From Gimesia algae (lineage in GTDB: Bacteria; Planctomycetota; Planctomycetia; Planctomycetales; Planctomycetaceae), in NCBI RefSeq assembly GCF_007746795.1, contig NZ_CP036343.1:7011029-7075028 (forward strand): a DNA stretch of 64,000 nt, written 5' to 3'. Positions 40,252 to 48,702 of this stretch are shown one piece after another. Every line of letters begins with the position of its first letter. Within the stretch, counting starts at the first letter, position 1. The notes under the pieces are model-generated. The model did no database searches. It worked only from the letters and a program-made list of their open reading frames with translations, and was not told where the DNA came from. The position numbers were made by a program, and so were the translations under genes.

Positions 40252-40416
40252 ACCAGGTATGGTCTACCGTGCAGAGATTACAGCCGGTGCAGATTCAATT
40301 TATGTCTACTGCTCCCGATATCCCTTGAGATTGAGATTAACCTGTAGCAGCGAGTCATTACGTTAAATTTTTTCAGATTGATCTGACAACAATGAAACTC
40401 ACCAAGGCGTTTCGCG

Positions 40417-40893
40417 ATGTCCAATACGATTCCTGGATTTGCTGAATTCGCACAGCAGCCTGATATATCCCATCAGGAACTGGTGTCCCGACTGGAAAAC
40501 AGTTCCGGCCTGGGTGTCTCTCTAATGGATCCGAGCGAACTATATAACTTTCCTGACAGCCATCTGCCAAGCGAGTCTGCGCTGGTATTTCTGGTTTCAG
40601 ACTATCCGCGCAGCAAAAACGCGACTTACCTGGTTGACGGTCTGGACTTTGCGCCGGAAGCAGACATTGACTTGCCACTTCGCAGCCGGGATCGTCTTGA
40701 GCTGATCCTGTTGCTCATCGAGTCGCTGTTCGAGAACTACAATATTTCCCGGCTCTGTATTGCCTTTAGTGACATGGATCAGATTGAAGCGGTCATCAAA
40801 ACCGGTCAAGCCGATCTGCGTAAGACAATTTTAGAGGATTGCGAATCCAATATCATGCCCCCCTGCTCAATCTATGACATCGTGGCAGATTGA
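40417..40893 (+). CDS. Hypothetical soluble protein
   Basis: A 158-residue acidic protein without signal peptide, membrane span or recognised domain. It contains VSRLENSSGLGVSLMDPSEL, an LVFLVSDYPRSKNATYLVDGLDF beta-rich region and a Cys-containing C-terminus. The protein-like residue distribution and lack of any competing frame support it as a gene. It converges with the old yellow enzyme gene. Confidence 0.6.
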   Translation: MSNTIPGFAEFAQQPDISHQELVSRLENSSGLGVSLMDPSELYNFPDSHLPSESALVFLVSDYPRSKNATYLVDGLDFAPEADIDLPLRSRDRLELILLLIESLFENYNISRLCIAFSDMDQIEAVIKTGQADLRKTILEDCESNIMPPCSIYDIVAD

Positions 40894-40924
40894 GCGGTTC
40901 AATAATATTGAAGCGTGAAGCCCT

Positions 40925-42025
40925 TCATGCCTCTTCTGCGACGGGGAAATCGGTATAACCTTTGGCACCGTTGGGGCTGTACCAGTCCTGCATTTCGGCT
41001 TCAGGCGCGAGTTCCAGGCCTTCCGCGAACCGGTGGACCAGATCCGGGTTGCTGATAAAGGGACGGCCGAAGGCGATCATGTCGGCATCACCGGCGGCGA
41101 TGGCTGCTTCGGCTGATTCCTGTGTGTAACCGCAGTTGCCGATCAAAGGGTGGTGAAAGACCTTACGAAACTCGGCAAGCGTCATCGGCTCACCCAGTTC
41201 GTGAAAGCCGAAACCCAGGCCATCCATGACGTGCAGATAAGCCAGGCCGAACTGATCCAGCTGAGAGGCGACGTAAGTAAACTGCTCCCGATAGTCGGGG
41301 GAGCCCATGTCGTTGAAATTTCCATTAGGGGAAAGCCGCACGCCTACACGATTTGCCGGCCAGACTTCGGTCACCGCAGAGACCACTTCGCCCAGCAGAC
41401 GATACCGGTTCTCCACGCTGCCGCCATACGCGTCATCGCGGTGATTGGTTTTCGACTGCAGGAAGGTGTCGAGCAGATAGCCGTTGGCCGAGTGGACTTC
41501 GATGCCATCAAAGCCAGCCCGTTTCGCCCGTTCGGCCGCCTGTTTGTAGTCGGCGACGATAACCGGCAGCTCTTTGGTTTCCAGTGCGCGGGGGACTTCG
41601 TGTGGTTCTTTGCCTTTAGGCGTATGAATATATTCCGCGTCGATGGGAATGGCTGAGGGCGCGACGTGCTTCTCTCCGTTATGGAAACTGGGATGCGAGG
41701 CCCGCCCACAGTGCCAAAGCTGCAGAAAGATTTTCCCCCCCTGCTCATGGACGGCGGCGGGAATCTGCTTCCAGGCCGCTTCCATTTCGTCCGTATAAAT
41801 GCCGGGACTTTCATTCCAGCCATTCGCCTGCGGGGAGATTGTGGTTGCTTCCGTTAGAATCAGACCGGCAGCGGAGCGCTGTTTATAATATTCTGCCATC
41901 AAAGCAATGGGAACTCGCTCTGTTCCTGCGCGAGACCGCGTCAGGGGAGCCATGGCGATCCGGTTGGGCAGTCTGAAATCACCAATTGTGACAGGCGTAA
42001 ACAACTGGGGTGAAGTCGTGGTCAT
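40925..42025 (-). CDS. Old yellow enzyme-family NADH:flavin oxidoreductase
   Basis: A 366-residue FMN enzyme of the OYE family (NemA/YqjM-like), reducing alpha,beta-unsaturated carbonyls, nitroesters or quinones. Seen are IAMAPLTRSRAGTERVP near residue 20, QLWHCGRASHP near 100, FDGIEVHSANGYLLDTFLQ near 180 with substrate-binding His/Asn in that His-Ser-Ala-Asn stretch, NHRDDAYGGSVENRYRLL, and the C-terminal GDADMIAFGRPFISNPDLV phosphate-binding element. The ATG at 42025 has AGGAA 8 bases upstream; a start at 42067 is possible. No partner genes. Confidence 0.93.
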   Translation of the reverse strand: MTTTSPQLFTPVTIGDFRLPNRIAMAPLTRSRAGTERVPIALMAEYYKQRSAAGLILTEATTISPQANGWNESPGIYTDEMEAAWKQIPAAVHEQGGKIFLQLWHCGRASHPSFHNGEKHVAPSAIPIDAEYIHTPKGKEPHEVPRALETKELPVIVADYKQAAERAKRAGFDGIEVHSANGYLLDTFLQSKTNHRDDAYGGSVENRYRLLGEVVSAVTEVWPANRVGVRLSPNGNFNDMGSPDYREQFTYVASQLDQFGLAYLHVMDGLGFGFHELGEPMTLAEFRKVFHHPLIGNCGYTQESAEAAIAAGDADMIAFGRPFISNPDLVHRFAEGLELAPEAEMQDWYSPNGAKGYTDFPVAEEA

Positions 42026-42340
42026 AACAGATTTCCTGGATGAAGTCAGTTCAGAATGAGCGCTCATACAATGCTTAAGTCCGGCTGGTCAGTGTAGTTC
42101 ACCATACCCGTGGAATAAAAGGTTACGGCACCCGGTTTATTCTGAGGTGCGTCGGTTCGCAGTGGTACGGGCAGATCCGGGGAGATTTACGAAACTGGCA
42201 GTTTAGAGACCAGACCGCGGGCTGAGACGTCGATGTTCAGGTCTATTTCCACTTCCAAACGCCTCGAATAGGTCACTGGCATGTGAATTGCTTTTAAGCA
42301 GGCCGTACCCGTTGCATCGTATTTTGAGGATCGAAGCCCC

Positions 42341-43318
42341 ATGAAAATCAGTCGCCTGCGAAATGTGTTGAAACAGACCGGCTCTGAATTCATGTCCGAC
42401 GAATGCATGGGCAGCGGTGCGGCGATTGCGTATTACATGATCTTTTCACTCCCCCCCTTACTGGCAATCGTATTCGCAGTGGCGACTCAATTCTCATCAC
42501 CCGAAAGAGTGACGACGGTCATCAATTCCCAGCTGGGGTTACCTGTCGAGCAAAATAATGTTGAGACAGACGGCAGTTCGTCCTCATCCGCGTTTAATCT
42601 GACCAGTGTTGCCGAGCGTGCTCAGCCTGGACCTAAACCGGAACACCCCTGGTGGTCGCGCATCCTGGGAATAGGGATTCTCGTATTTTCTGCCAGTGGC
42701 GTGCTGGCCCAGTTGCAGGGTGCCTTGAACAAAGCCTGGAATGTCGAACCCGATCCCCGTCAAAGCGGAATGATGTCCTTTCTCAAAAAAAGATTGATCT
42801 CCCTGGGGATGCTGGTCGTTATCGGACTGCTGTTACTCGTTTCCCTGGTGCTGACCACGTTTGTGGATGAGTTCACCCGCTGGATTCAGGATGGCGAACT
42901 CACCGCTGGCATGCTCACAGTGATGATGGTCATTAATAGCATCTTGACTTTAGGGCTGGCGACCTTATTATTTGCCGCCACGTTTAAAGTCCTGCCTGAT
43001 GCACAAATTAGCTGGCGCGATGTCTTTGTGGGAGCAGGCGTGACAGCGTTCCTGTTTGTGATCGGAAAAACCGGTATCGGCTGGTATCTGCAGGTTTCGG
43101 AGGCAGGGTCCAGCTGGGGAAGCGCTGCGACGTCCATGATTGGAATTCTGATCTGGGTTTACTACTCGTCCCTGATCATATTACTGGGAGCCGAATTCAC
43201 ACAAAACTGGGCCATCGAATTCGGCAGCGGCCTCAAGCCGGCTCCGGGTGCCATTCTGGTCACCGAAGAAAAAAACTATCACCGCACAGAAAGTGAAGTT
43301 CTGCTTCACAAAAGTTGA
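42341..43318 (+). CDS. YihY/virulence factor BrkB family membrane protein
   Basis: A 325-residue integral membrane protein with about six spans, matching the YihY/BrkB family (often misnamed RNase BN). Conserved parts are AAIAYYMIFSLPPLLAIVF near residue 30, RLISLGMLVVIGLLLLVSLVL near 150, FKVLPDAQISWRDVFVGAGVTAFLFVIGK near 225 and the final SMIGILIWVYYSSLIILLGAEFTQNWA. Between spans one and two is a Ser/Glu-rich periplasmic loop (about 60-105). The family function is not established; export or transport has been suggested. DUF4112 follows 53 bases downstream. Confidence 0.88.
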   Translation: MKISRLRNVLKQTGSEFMSDECMGSGAAIAYYMIFSLPPLLAIVFAVATQFSSPERVTTVINSQLGLPVEQNNVETDGSSSSSAFNLTSVAERAQPGPKPEHPWWSRILGIGILVFSASGVLAQLQGALNKAWNVEPDPRQSGMMSFLKKRLISLGMLVVIGLLLLVSLVLTTFVDEFTRWIQDGELTAGMLTVMMVINSILTLGLATLLFAATFKVLPDAQISWRDVFVGAGVTAFLFVIGKTGIGWYLQVSEAGSSWGSAATSMIGILIWVYYSSLIILLGAEFTQNWAIEFGSGLKPAPGAILVTEEKNYHRTESEVLLHKS

Positions 43319-43371
43319 TTCCGTGTAATCGTTATCCCCTCCCTGATGACCCGTATTGAAAGGCATGTATC

Positions 43372-43797
43372 ATGATTCAGAAAGTAAAACGCAAACAGTC
43401 GTCCCCCGTCAAACCCATTGTTCTGCCCGCGCGGGACAGTGCTTACCGCGCAGAACGCGCCGATCGCTTTGCACAGTTTGAAAAGCTGACCCGTTTTCTG
43501 GATGATGCCATCAAAGTGCCGGGAACCAACATGCGAATCGGCTGGGATTCCCTGATAGGAATTGTGCCCGGCCTGGGAGATGTGGTTTCGACTGCCTTAT
43601 CCGGCTACCTGATTTATCAGGCAAAACAGCTGGGTGCCTCTAAATGGGTGTTGACCCGTATGGCGGGCAATGTGGGACTGGACTTTTTGATCGGCGCCGT
43701 CCCCGTCGTGGGAGATGTCTTTGACGCCTTCTTCAAATCGAACCGTCGCAATTCCCAACTGTTGAAAAAACACCTGGATCGACGCAACGCCGGTTGA
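43372..43797 (+). CDS. DUF4112 protein
   Basis: A 141-residue protein of the DUF4112 family. The signature is RIGWDSLIGIVPGLGDVVST, followed by LIYQAKQLGASKWVLTRM and DFLIGAVPVVGDVFDAFFKSN with NSQLLKKHL at the end. The two IGxxPxxGD elements flank short hydrophobic segments that may insert in the membrane. Function is unknown. It is likely co-transcribed with the YihY gene just upstream. Confidence 0.85.
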   Translation: MIQKVKRKQSSPVKPIVLPARDSAYRAERADRFAQFEKLTRFLDDAIKVPGTNMRIGWDSLIGIVPGLGDVVSTALSGYLIYQAKQLGASKWVLTRMAGNVGLDFLIGAVPVVGDVFDAFFKSNRRNSQLLKKHLDRRNAG

Positions 43798-43842
43798 TTT
43801 CCACTGTCGGAACAGAATTGCTTCACTCTACAGAAAATCGAC

Positions 43843-44298
43843 CTATTTCAGTTCGAGATCATAGGCCCCTGGCGGGGCGTCAGCTTTGACTTCGATCCGC
43901 AGTTCGGTGGTGGCAGGGTCGCTGTATTTTTTATCGAAGGTCGGCAGTTTGACTTTAGGAGCACCACTACCCGGTGGCGGCGTGTAAGGGAAAACAACGA
44001 CTTTATACCAGCCGGGGGGCGCCCCGTTTTTTGCAGCGGCAATCAATTCGTATTTCCCCGTGTCATCAGCGGCCCCGCCCGGTTGATATGGAGCTGTGTT
44101 CCCCTGCTCCGCGTCAGGTCGAAAAGAGATGCCGACTTTCGGCAGTGGTTCACCATTCACACGGACCATTCCCGATACGGGAACCAGCGTGGGACCCGCC
44201 TCCTGCGAACTGCAACTGCTGAGACAGCAGGCGGTCATCAGCAGGCACAGCTCACTCAGAAGACGGTTCCCGAACCGCCGATGATACCAGTCAGTCAT
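43843..44298 (-). CDS. Lipoprotein with carboxypeptidase-regulatory-like fold
   Basis: A 151-residue lipoprotein: LLMTACCLSSCSSQE gives a lipobox with the modified Cys near residue 29. The mature part is a single beta-sandwich with VSGMVRVNGEPLPKVGISF and YELIAAAKNGAPPGWYKVV, the transthyretin/carboxypeptidase regulatory-like layout common in planctomycetes after DUF1559 genes. The ATG at 44298 is chosen because AGGAG lies 9 bases upstream; an ATG six codons earlier lacks one. It follows the DUF1559 gene by 52 bases in the same direction, so the pair is probably an operon. Confidence 0.8.
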   Translation of the reverse strand: MTDWYHRRFGNRLLSELCLLMTACCLSSCSSQEAGPTLVPVSGMVRVNGEPLPKVGISFRPDAEQGNTAPYQPGGAADDTGKYELIAAAKNGAPPGWYKVVVFPYTPPPGSGAPKVKLPTFDKKYSDPATTELRIEVKADAPPGAYDLELK

Positions 44299-44350
44299 CT
44301 TATATATCTCCTGCATTTATTTTTACACAATCAAATTGTTGTCGAGTTTT

Positions 44351-45295
44351 TTAAAACTCTCCGAGTATTTCTCCGCCATTCGTACTCGACAGGTCCCGGT
44401 ACGTTGCCAGATCGATGTTGTCTGAAATGAAACGTACTGCGCCGTCGGCCATCAGAAAATGACCGCCGCCTGTATGCTGGCTGGCAAAGCTGTGCACGAC
44501 ATCCCAGGGCAGCGTCAGGGGAGATCGCGAGTTGTAGGTATTTAACGGGACGGCACAACTGGCATTACATTCGGCGGCGTTCATCCAGCTCCAGCCGGGA
44601 CGAAAGCTGGCCGCCATTGCTTCATTCGCCACCGATTCCCCCACAACGGTCGTATTACTGGCGCCATCGGTAATATCTCTGAGGCGTCTGAATTTCCGAT
44701 AACTGAGCGCGAAAAACAGCCCGTTATTGCTTTCAAAAGAATCACCACCCACGGTGATAATGTTGTTGGTGTAAGCGCCCCACTGCCAGTCGCTCCCCAT
44801 GACACCTTTGTAATCGGTGCGTGCGACATTGGTACCTCCCGTTGTATAGGGAGTTGATTCAGTGATCACCGCCGGCGCCGGATCGCTGGGGCAGAGGAAG
44901 ACGGGAACGACTGTCGCCAGATGCCCGCTGTCCAACATCGTTTTATTACCCGGATCGCATTCGTTATAGAGCGAAGCCTGGTCGATATAAGGCAGAATCC
45001 GTACCATCCAGCCCCAGGACTTTGAGGTCTGGGTATGGCCTCCAACTTTGGCTGTATCTCCGTAGCCACCGTACAGATTGACGGGAAATCCAGTAAAGGC
45101 ATCGTGATAATTGTGCAATGCCAACCCGAGCTGTTTCAGGTTATTTCGGCACGTGCTGCGCCGGGCGGCTTCGCGCGCCTGCTGTACCGCTGGCAGAAGC
45201 AGTGCAATCAATATGGCAATGATTGCGATCACAACAAGTAGTTCGATCAAGGTAAAACCGGTCTGACGGACCGGAAGACGGGATCTGGCCTGCAT
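44351..45295 (-). CDS. DUF1559 prepilin-like protein
   Basis: A 314-residue member of the DUF1559 family, expanded in planctomycetes. The leader GFTLIELLVVIAIIAILIA is cleaved after Gly13, Glu18 at +5, then ARRSTCRNNLKQLGLALHNYHDAFTGFP opens the family domain; near the end is FLMADGAVRFISDNID, the diagnostic C-terminal motif (H-x-G-G-x-NVLFADGSVxF in many members). These proteins look like pseudopilins with a large C-terminal domain of unknown role, and are distinct in family from the five pilins at 1-5695. A lipoprotein follows downstream. Confidence 0.93.
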   Translation of the reverse strand: MQARSRLPVRQTGFTLIELLVVIAIIAILIALLLPAVQQAREAARRSTCRNNLKQLGLALHNYHDAFTGFPVNLYGGYGDTAKVGGHTQTSKSWGWMVRILPYIDQASLYNECDPGNKTMLDSGHLATVVPVFLCPSDPAPAVITESTPYTTGGTNVARTDYKGVMGSDWQWGAYTNNIITVGGDSFESNNGLFFALSYRKFRRLRDITDGASNTTVVGESVANEAMAASFRPGWSWMNAAECNASCAVPLNTYNSRSPLTLPWDVVHSFASQHTGGGHFLMADGAVRFISDNIDLATYRDLSSTNGGEILGEF

Positions 45296-45398
45296 AGGAC
45301 ACCTCCTTAATAATAAGCTCTATTTCACCTGTTAATCATAGCGTTTATGAATCACTGTGTCAGAAACCACGGGAGCGTCTGCTGTTTCTGAGATCAAT

Positions 45399-46127
45399 TT
45401 ATTTCCGGGTCGCAGTGTAAGTTTGAATGTTGTTCCAGTAGTTGGCTTTAAATCGTCCAGTGCTGTAATCATCGAGCAACAGCTCCAGTACGGACATGAT
45501 TTGAGAGACCATTGATTTTCGTGCTGCATCAGGATCATGTTGTCGGATCGCGCGCAGCACGGTTCCATGTTCCCGACAGACACGCGAGACCATCAGCGGT
45601 ATCGGCTCCGGAGTCACTTCGAAGAACATGTCCATAATATGTAAGTTACTGACCAGCTTTTCAGCCGACTGATTTCGGGCAGCGTGTACCACCGCCATAT
45701 GAAAATCGAGGTCAACCTGCTGCCACTCTTTCATGAGAGTGCCTTCCAGCTTCGTCAGTCCCTCGGCGCGGATCTGCCTGGCCAGTTGCAGCATCCGACG
45801 ATGGACGGCAGTAATCACTTCAATCGCCTGGGGGGTGGCTTCCAGAGCCGCTTTTTCGGCCGCAAAACCTTCCAGCGCGGATCGCAGTTCGCACCATTCC
45901 CGGATTTCGTCGCGACTGGGGAGTTTGACGAAGGTCCCCACCCGGGGAACCTGGCAGAGAATGCCTTCGCTTTCCAGTTGTAAGATGGCTTCGCGGACTG
46001 GTACCCTGCTGATGCCCAGCTCTTTCGCCAGCTTCAGTTCTTCCAGGCGGTTTCCCGCGGTTAATTCACGGTGTTGAATTTTATTTCGGATGTGAAAATA
46101 AGCTTTTTCTCGCAATGTCGTGAGCAT
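45399..46127 (-). CDS. GntR-family transcriptional regulator (FCD domain)
   Basis: A 242-residue regulator: winged helix at about residues 8-75 (ELTAGNRLEELKLAKELGISRVPVREAILQLESEG, with the VPVREA helix typical of the FadR subfamily) and an all-helical FCD ligand domain from about 85 to 225. The ATG at 46127 has GGAGG 7 bases upstream. A strong palindromic operator lies 28-49 bases before the start, implying autoregulation and possibly control of the sulfatase gene just upstream on the same strand. FCD regulators usually bind organic acids or sugar acids; the ligand is unknown. Confidence 0.9.
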   Translation of the reverse strand: MLTTLREKAYFHIRNKIQHRELTAGNRLEELKLAKELGISRVPVREAILQLESEGILCQVPRVGTFVKLPSRDEIREWCELRSALEGFAAEKAALEATPQAIEVITAVHRRMLQLARQIRAEGLTKLEGTLMKEWQQVDLDFHMAVVHAARNQSAEKLVSNLHIMDMFFEVTPEPIPLMVSRVCREHGTVLRAIRQHDPDAARKSMVSQIMSVLELLLDDYSTGRFKANYWNNIQTYTATRK

Positions 46128-46154
46128 TTTGGCCTCCACGCGAAAAACGGACGC

Positions 46155-46176
46155 TGTGTATACACAGAGTATACAC
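46155..46176. promoter_or_regulatory. GntR-type operator, paired GTATACAC sites
   Basis: TGTGTATACACA at 46155-46166 is a perfect 12-bp palindrome and GTATACAC recurs at 46169-46176, so the two GTATACAC copies are 11 bases apart, one helical turn, between the start of the GntR gene and the end of the sulfatase gene. FadR/GntR subfamily sites often contain a TnGTATACnA core, so this is a good candidate for an autoregulatory site. Confidence 0.7.
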
Positions 46177-46279
46177 ATAAATAATTGCGCATAACATCAC
46201 AATTTTTAAATAAATGGCAGTTTATGAATAAATGATCAGAATTGCGTTACTGGAATTTTGTCAGTATCTGACGAAGATC

Positions 46280-47692
46280 TCAGTTTTGCGGATTGGGGAC
46301 CGGCAGTTGTGCACCGACCTGTTTGAGATGCTCCTGCAGCCGCCGTTCAAGCCGGGCGGTGAGTTCCGGGTACGTCTTTGAAATATCGCTGGTCTCACTC
46401 AGGTCGTCAGCCAGGTTGTAGAGTTCATCGTGGCCGTCTTCATAATAATGGATCAGCTTATACTCGCCGACACGAATGGCTGAATAAGGAACGCCGATGA
46501 ACACGTTGTAATGTGGATAATGCCAGTAAAGGGCTTCGCGGTTGAGTGTCGCGGCGGGGTCTTTCAGCAGGGGAACCAGGGAGAGTCCGTCGACGCTCTG
46601 ATTGTGGGCCGCGTTGCCTTTAACGCCGGTGATGTTCAAAATCGTCGGATAAAAGTCCATGGTGATGACAGGTTCCTGACAGACAGAGCCTGCGGGAGTG
46701 ACGCCAGGCCAGAGCACGATGGCAGGCACGCGGGTCCCCCCTTCCCAGTGTTGCCCCTTCTCGCCGCGGAGGGGATCGTTATTACTGGTTTTGCGGCGGA
46801 CTCCGCCATTATCGGATGTAAAAACAATCAGCGTGCGGTCCGCGATGCCACTCTCTTTCAGTTGGGCACGGACGCGGCCGATGGCTTCATCGACGCTTTG
46901 AATCATGGCGGCGTACTCGGGATTTTTGTGCCGTTTACCGGCGGGTAAGCCTTTATACTTCTTTACCAGATCGGGGCGGCCCTGAATGGGGGAGTGCACG
47001 GAATAGAACGAACAATACAGAAAGAAAGGTTTATCCTGCTGCCCGCGGATGAGTGCGACCGCTTCGTCGGCCATGCGATCGGTGAGATAACGATCCTGCC
47101 GCTGTGCTTCCGTCAGACTGCTGTCCCACTTCATCGCATCACCGCCATAGGGGAAGTGATAACTGCGGGGCAGACCACGATTCGTCCCGCTGATGTTGAC
47201 GTCAAAGCCATGATCCTGCGGAAGATTCCCGCGGCCGCCCAGATGCCATTTGCCGACATGAAACGTCTGATAGCCGGCTGTGCGCAAGGCCTCGGGCAGC
47301 GTCGTGTATTTCTGATCCAGATGTTTTTTCCATCCGGGCGGCTTCAAAGGGAAATCGGTGTAGGACTTGGCCCAGCCGGGAATCCAGTCGGTCAGATGTG
47401 TGCGTGCGGGATACATGCCGGTCAGGAGCGCACCCCGGGTTGGCGAACAGGCATTACAGGCGGAATAGTTCTGCGTGAACTTCATCCCCTCAGCAGCGAG
47501 TTGATCGATGTTCGGACTCTGGTAGAAGTCACTGCCATAACAGCCCAGATCGGTCCAGCCCAGATCATCAACGAGGAAGAAGACCACGTTCCAGGGCTTT
47601 TGGTCTGCGGCGTGTGACGTTCCTGGGACAGCAAACATCGACGATAACAGGAGCACAGCCTGTAAAACCAGTAACAGCATGCGATACATCAT
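46280..47692 (-). CDS. Secreted sulfatase
   Basis: A 470-residue type I sulfatase with a signal peptide (MLLLVLQAVLLLSSMF core). VDDLGWTDLGCYGSDFY near residues 41-57 provides metal ligands; CSPTRGALLTGMYPAR at 82-97 contains Cys82 for formylglycine conversion; VFTSDNGG near 265 completes the metal site. The LYNLADDLSETSDIS element near 425 is the usual sulfatase C-terminal subdomain. The second ATG pair at 47689-47692 begins the signal peptide; the frame runs further upstream. A GntR-type regulator lies downstream. Glycan target unknown, perhaps an arylsulfatase-A type substrate. Confidence 0.92.
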   Translation of the reverse strand: MMYRMLLLVLQAVLLLSSMFAVPGTSHAADQKPWNVVFFLVDDLGWTDLGCYGSDFYQSPNIDQLAAEGMKFTQNYSACNACSPTRGALLTGMYPARTHLTDWIPGWAKSYTDFPLKPPGWKKHLDQKYTTLPEALRTAGYQTFHVGKWHLGGRGNLPQDHGFDVNISGTNRGLPRSYHFPYGGDAMKWDSSLTEAQRQDRYLTDRMADEAVALIRGQQDKPFFLYCSFYSVHSPIQGRPDLVKKYKGLPAGKRHKNPEYAAMIQSVDEAIGRVRAQLKESGIADRTLIVFTSDNGGVRRKTSNNDPLRGEKGQHWEGGTRVPAIVLWPGVTPAGSVCQEPVITMDFYPTILNITGVKGNAAHNQSVDGLSLVPLLKDPAATLNREALYWHYPHYNVFIGVPYSAIRVGEYKLIHYYEDGHDELYNLADDLSETSDISKTYPELTARLERRLQEHLKQVGAQLPVPNPQN

Positions 47693-47968
47693 CAGTTCTT
47701 TTCTCACTCCTGGTTGGAACTCAGAGATCAGACTTGAACACAACATGATCTGACCTATCGTAACAGGTTTGAGATGCGGAAGCATTCGATAAACAACTTA
47801 AAAGCGATGAATGGACAACAGTTGCAGTAGTGAATTATCAAATTTCGGAAAGAGTTGACAAAGTGAATTGGTCGTATTGGAATTGTCGGTGACATGCTGT
47901 TTCGGTTAGCATGACGGATGTCAGAGTCACCCGCCGAATGATTATGTTCCCTTCGAAAGTCAACTACC

Positions 47969-48664
47969 ATGCTCCAGAACTGTTTCCTGTTTCTGTTCTC
48001 CTGTCTCTGCCTGGTCCCGATAAAAGCGACTGCCGCGACGGTGATTAACGCGGGTGTGGGTGGAAACCGGAGTTCACAACTCCTGAAGCGACTGGACCGC
48101 GATGTGCTGGCGAAAAAGCCGACGACGGTGGTGCTGATGGTGGGCACGAATGACCGGCTCAACTCGGGCGGGTTCATCGACATTCAAACCTATCGGAAGA
48201 ATGTGGAATCGCTGATCGATCAGATCGAAGCAGCCGGCGCAAAAGTTTTGCTGATGACACCTCCCACGTGTCTTCCCGAGCTGCTGTTCAATCGACATGA
48301 CCGTAAGAAGTATGACGATCAATCACCGATTGAGCGGATGCAGGAAGTACGAAGCGTGCTGCTGGATTTGGCCCAACAGAAACACGTGGGCCTGCTGGAT
48401 TTCCACGAATATCTGATCCAACACAAGATTGCCGACGATCAGAAAACGAGCATGCTCCGCAACCCGGCGAACAGTGGCGTGAAGGATGGCGTGCATCTGA
48501 TTCCCGCGGGATACGAGCTGCTGGCAAAGCTGGTCGCCGAGAAGCTTCAAGCAGGTGAATTTGATACGACGACGGTTGTCTGTTTCGGAGACAGTTTGAC
48601 CAAAGGTTCTGCGAAAGCGAATTACCCGGCGTCTCTGCAGACGATTCTGAATACCGGGAAGTGA
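47969..48664 (+). CDS. Secreted SGNH hydrolase in circularly permuted order
   Basis: A 231-residue protein with a signal peptide (residues 1-23) and all SGNH hydrolase blocks, but in permuted order. Block II VINAGVGGNRSS starts immediately after the signal peptide (Gly31-Asn33), block III VLMVGTND is at 56-62 (Asn61), block V DGVHLIP at 173-179 (Asp173, His176), and block I CFGDSLTKG, holding the nucleophile Ser209, is near the C-terminus at 205-213 followed by YPASLQTIL. In standard members GDSL comes first and YPxxLxxxL leads into VINAGVGGN. The C-terminus thus ends exactly where the mature N-terminus begins, as in a circular permutation. It is divergent from the sulfatase; esterase substrate unknown. 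Confidence 0.85.
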   Translation: MLQNCFLFLFSCLCLVPIKATAATVINAGVGGNRSSQLLKRLDRDVLAKKPTTVVLMVGTNDRLNSGGFIDIQTYRKNVESLIDQIEAAGAKVLLMTPPTCLPELLFNRHDRKKYDDQSPIERMQEVRSVLLDLAQQKHVGLLDFHEYLIQHKIADDQKTSMLRNPANSGVKDGVHLIPAGYELLAKLVAEKLQAGEFDTTTVVCFGDSLTKGSAKANYPASLQTILNTGK

Positions 48665-48702
48665 CAACAGGTCAGCTGGCATAGTTAAAAGGAGTACACA
48701 CG

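Noticed and set aside
44331-44351. GAGTTTTTTAAAACTC hairpin at the end of the DUF1559 gene
   Set aside because: The stem is A/T-only with a 2-base loop and includes the stop codon; too weak for a terminator call.
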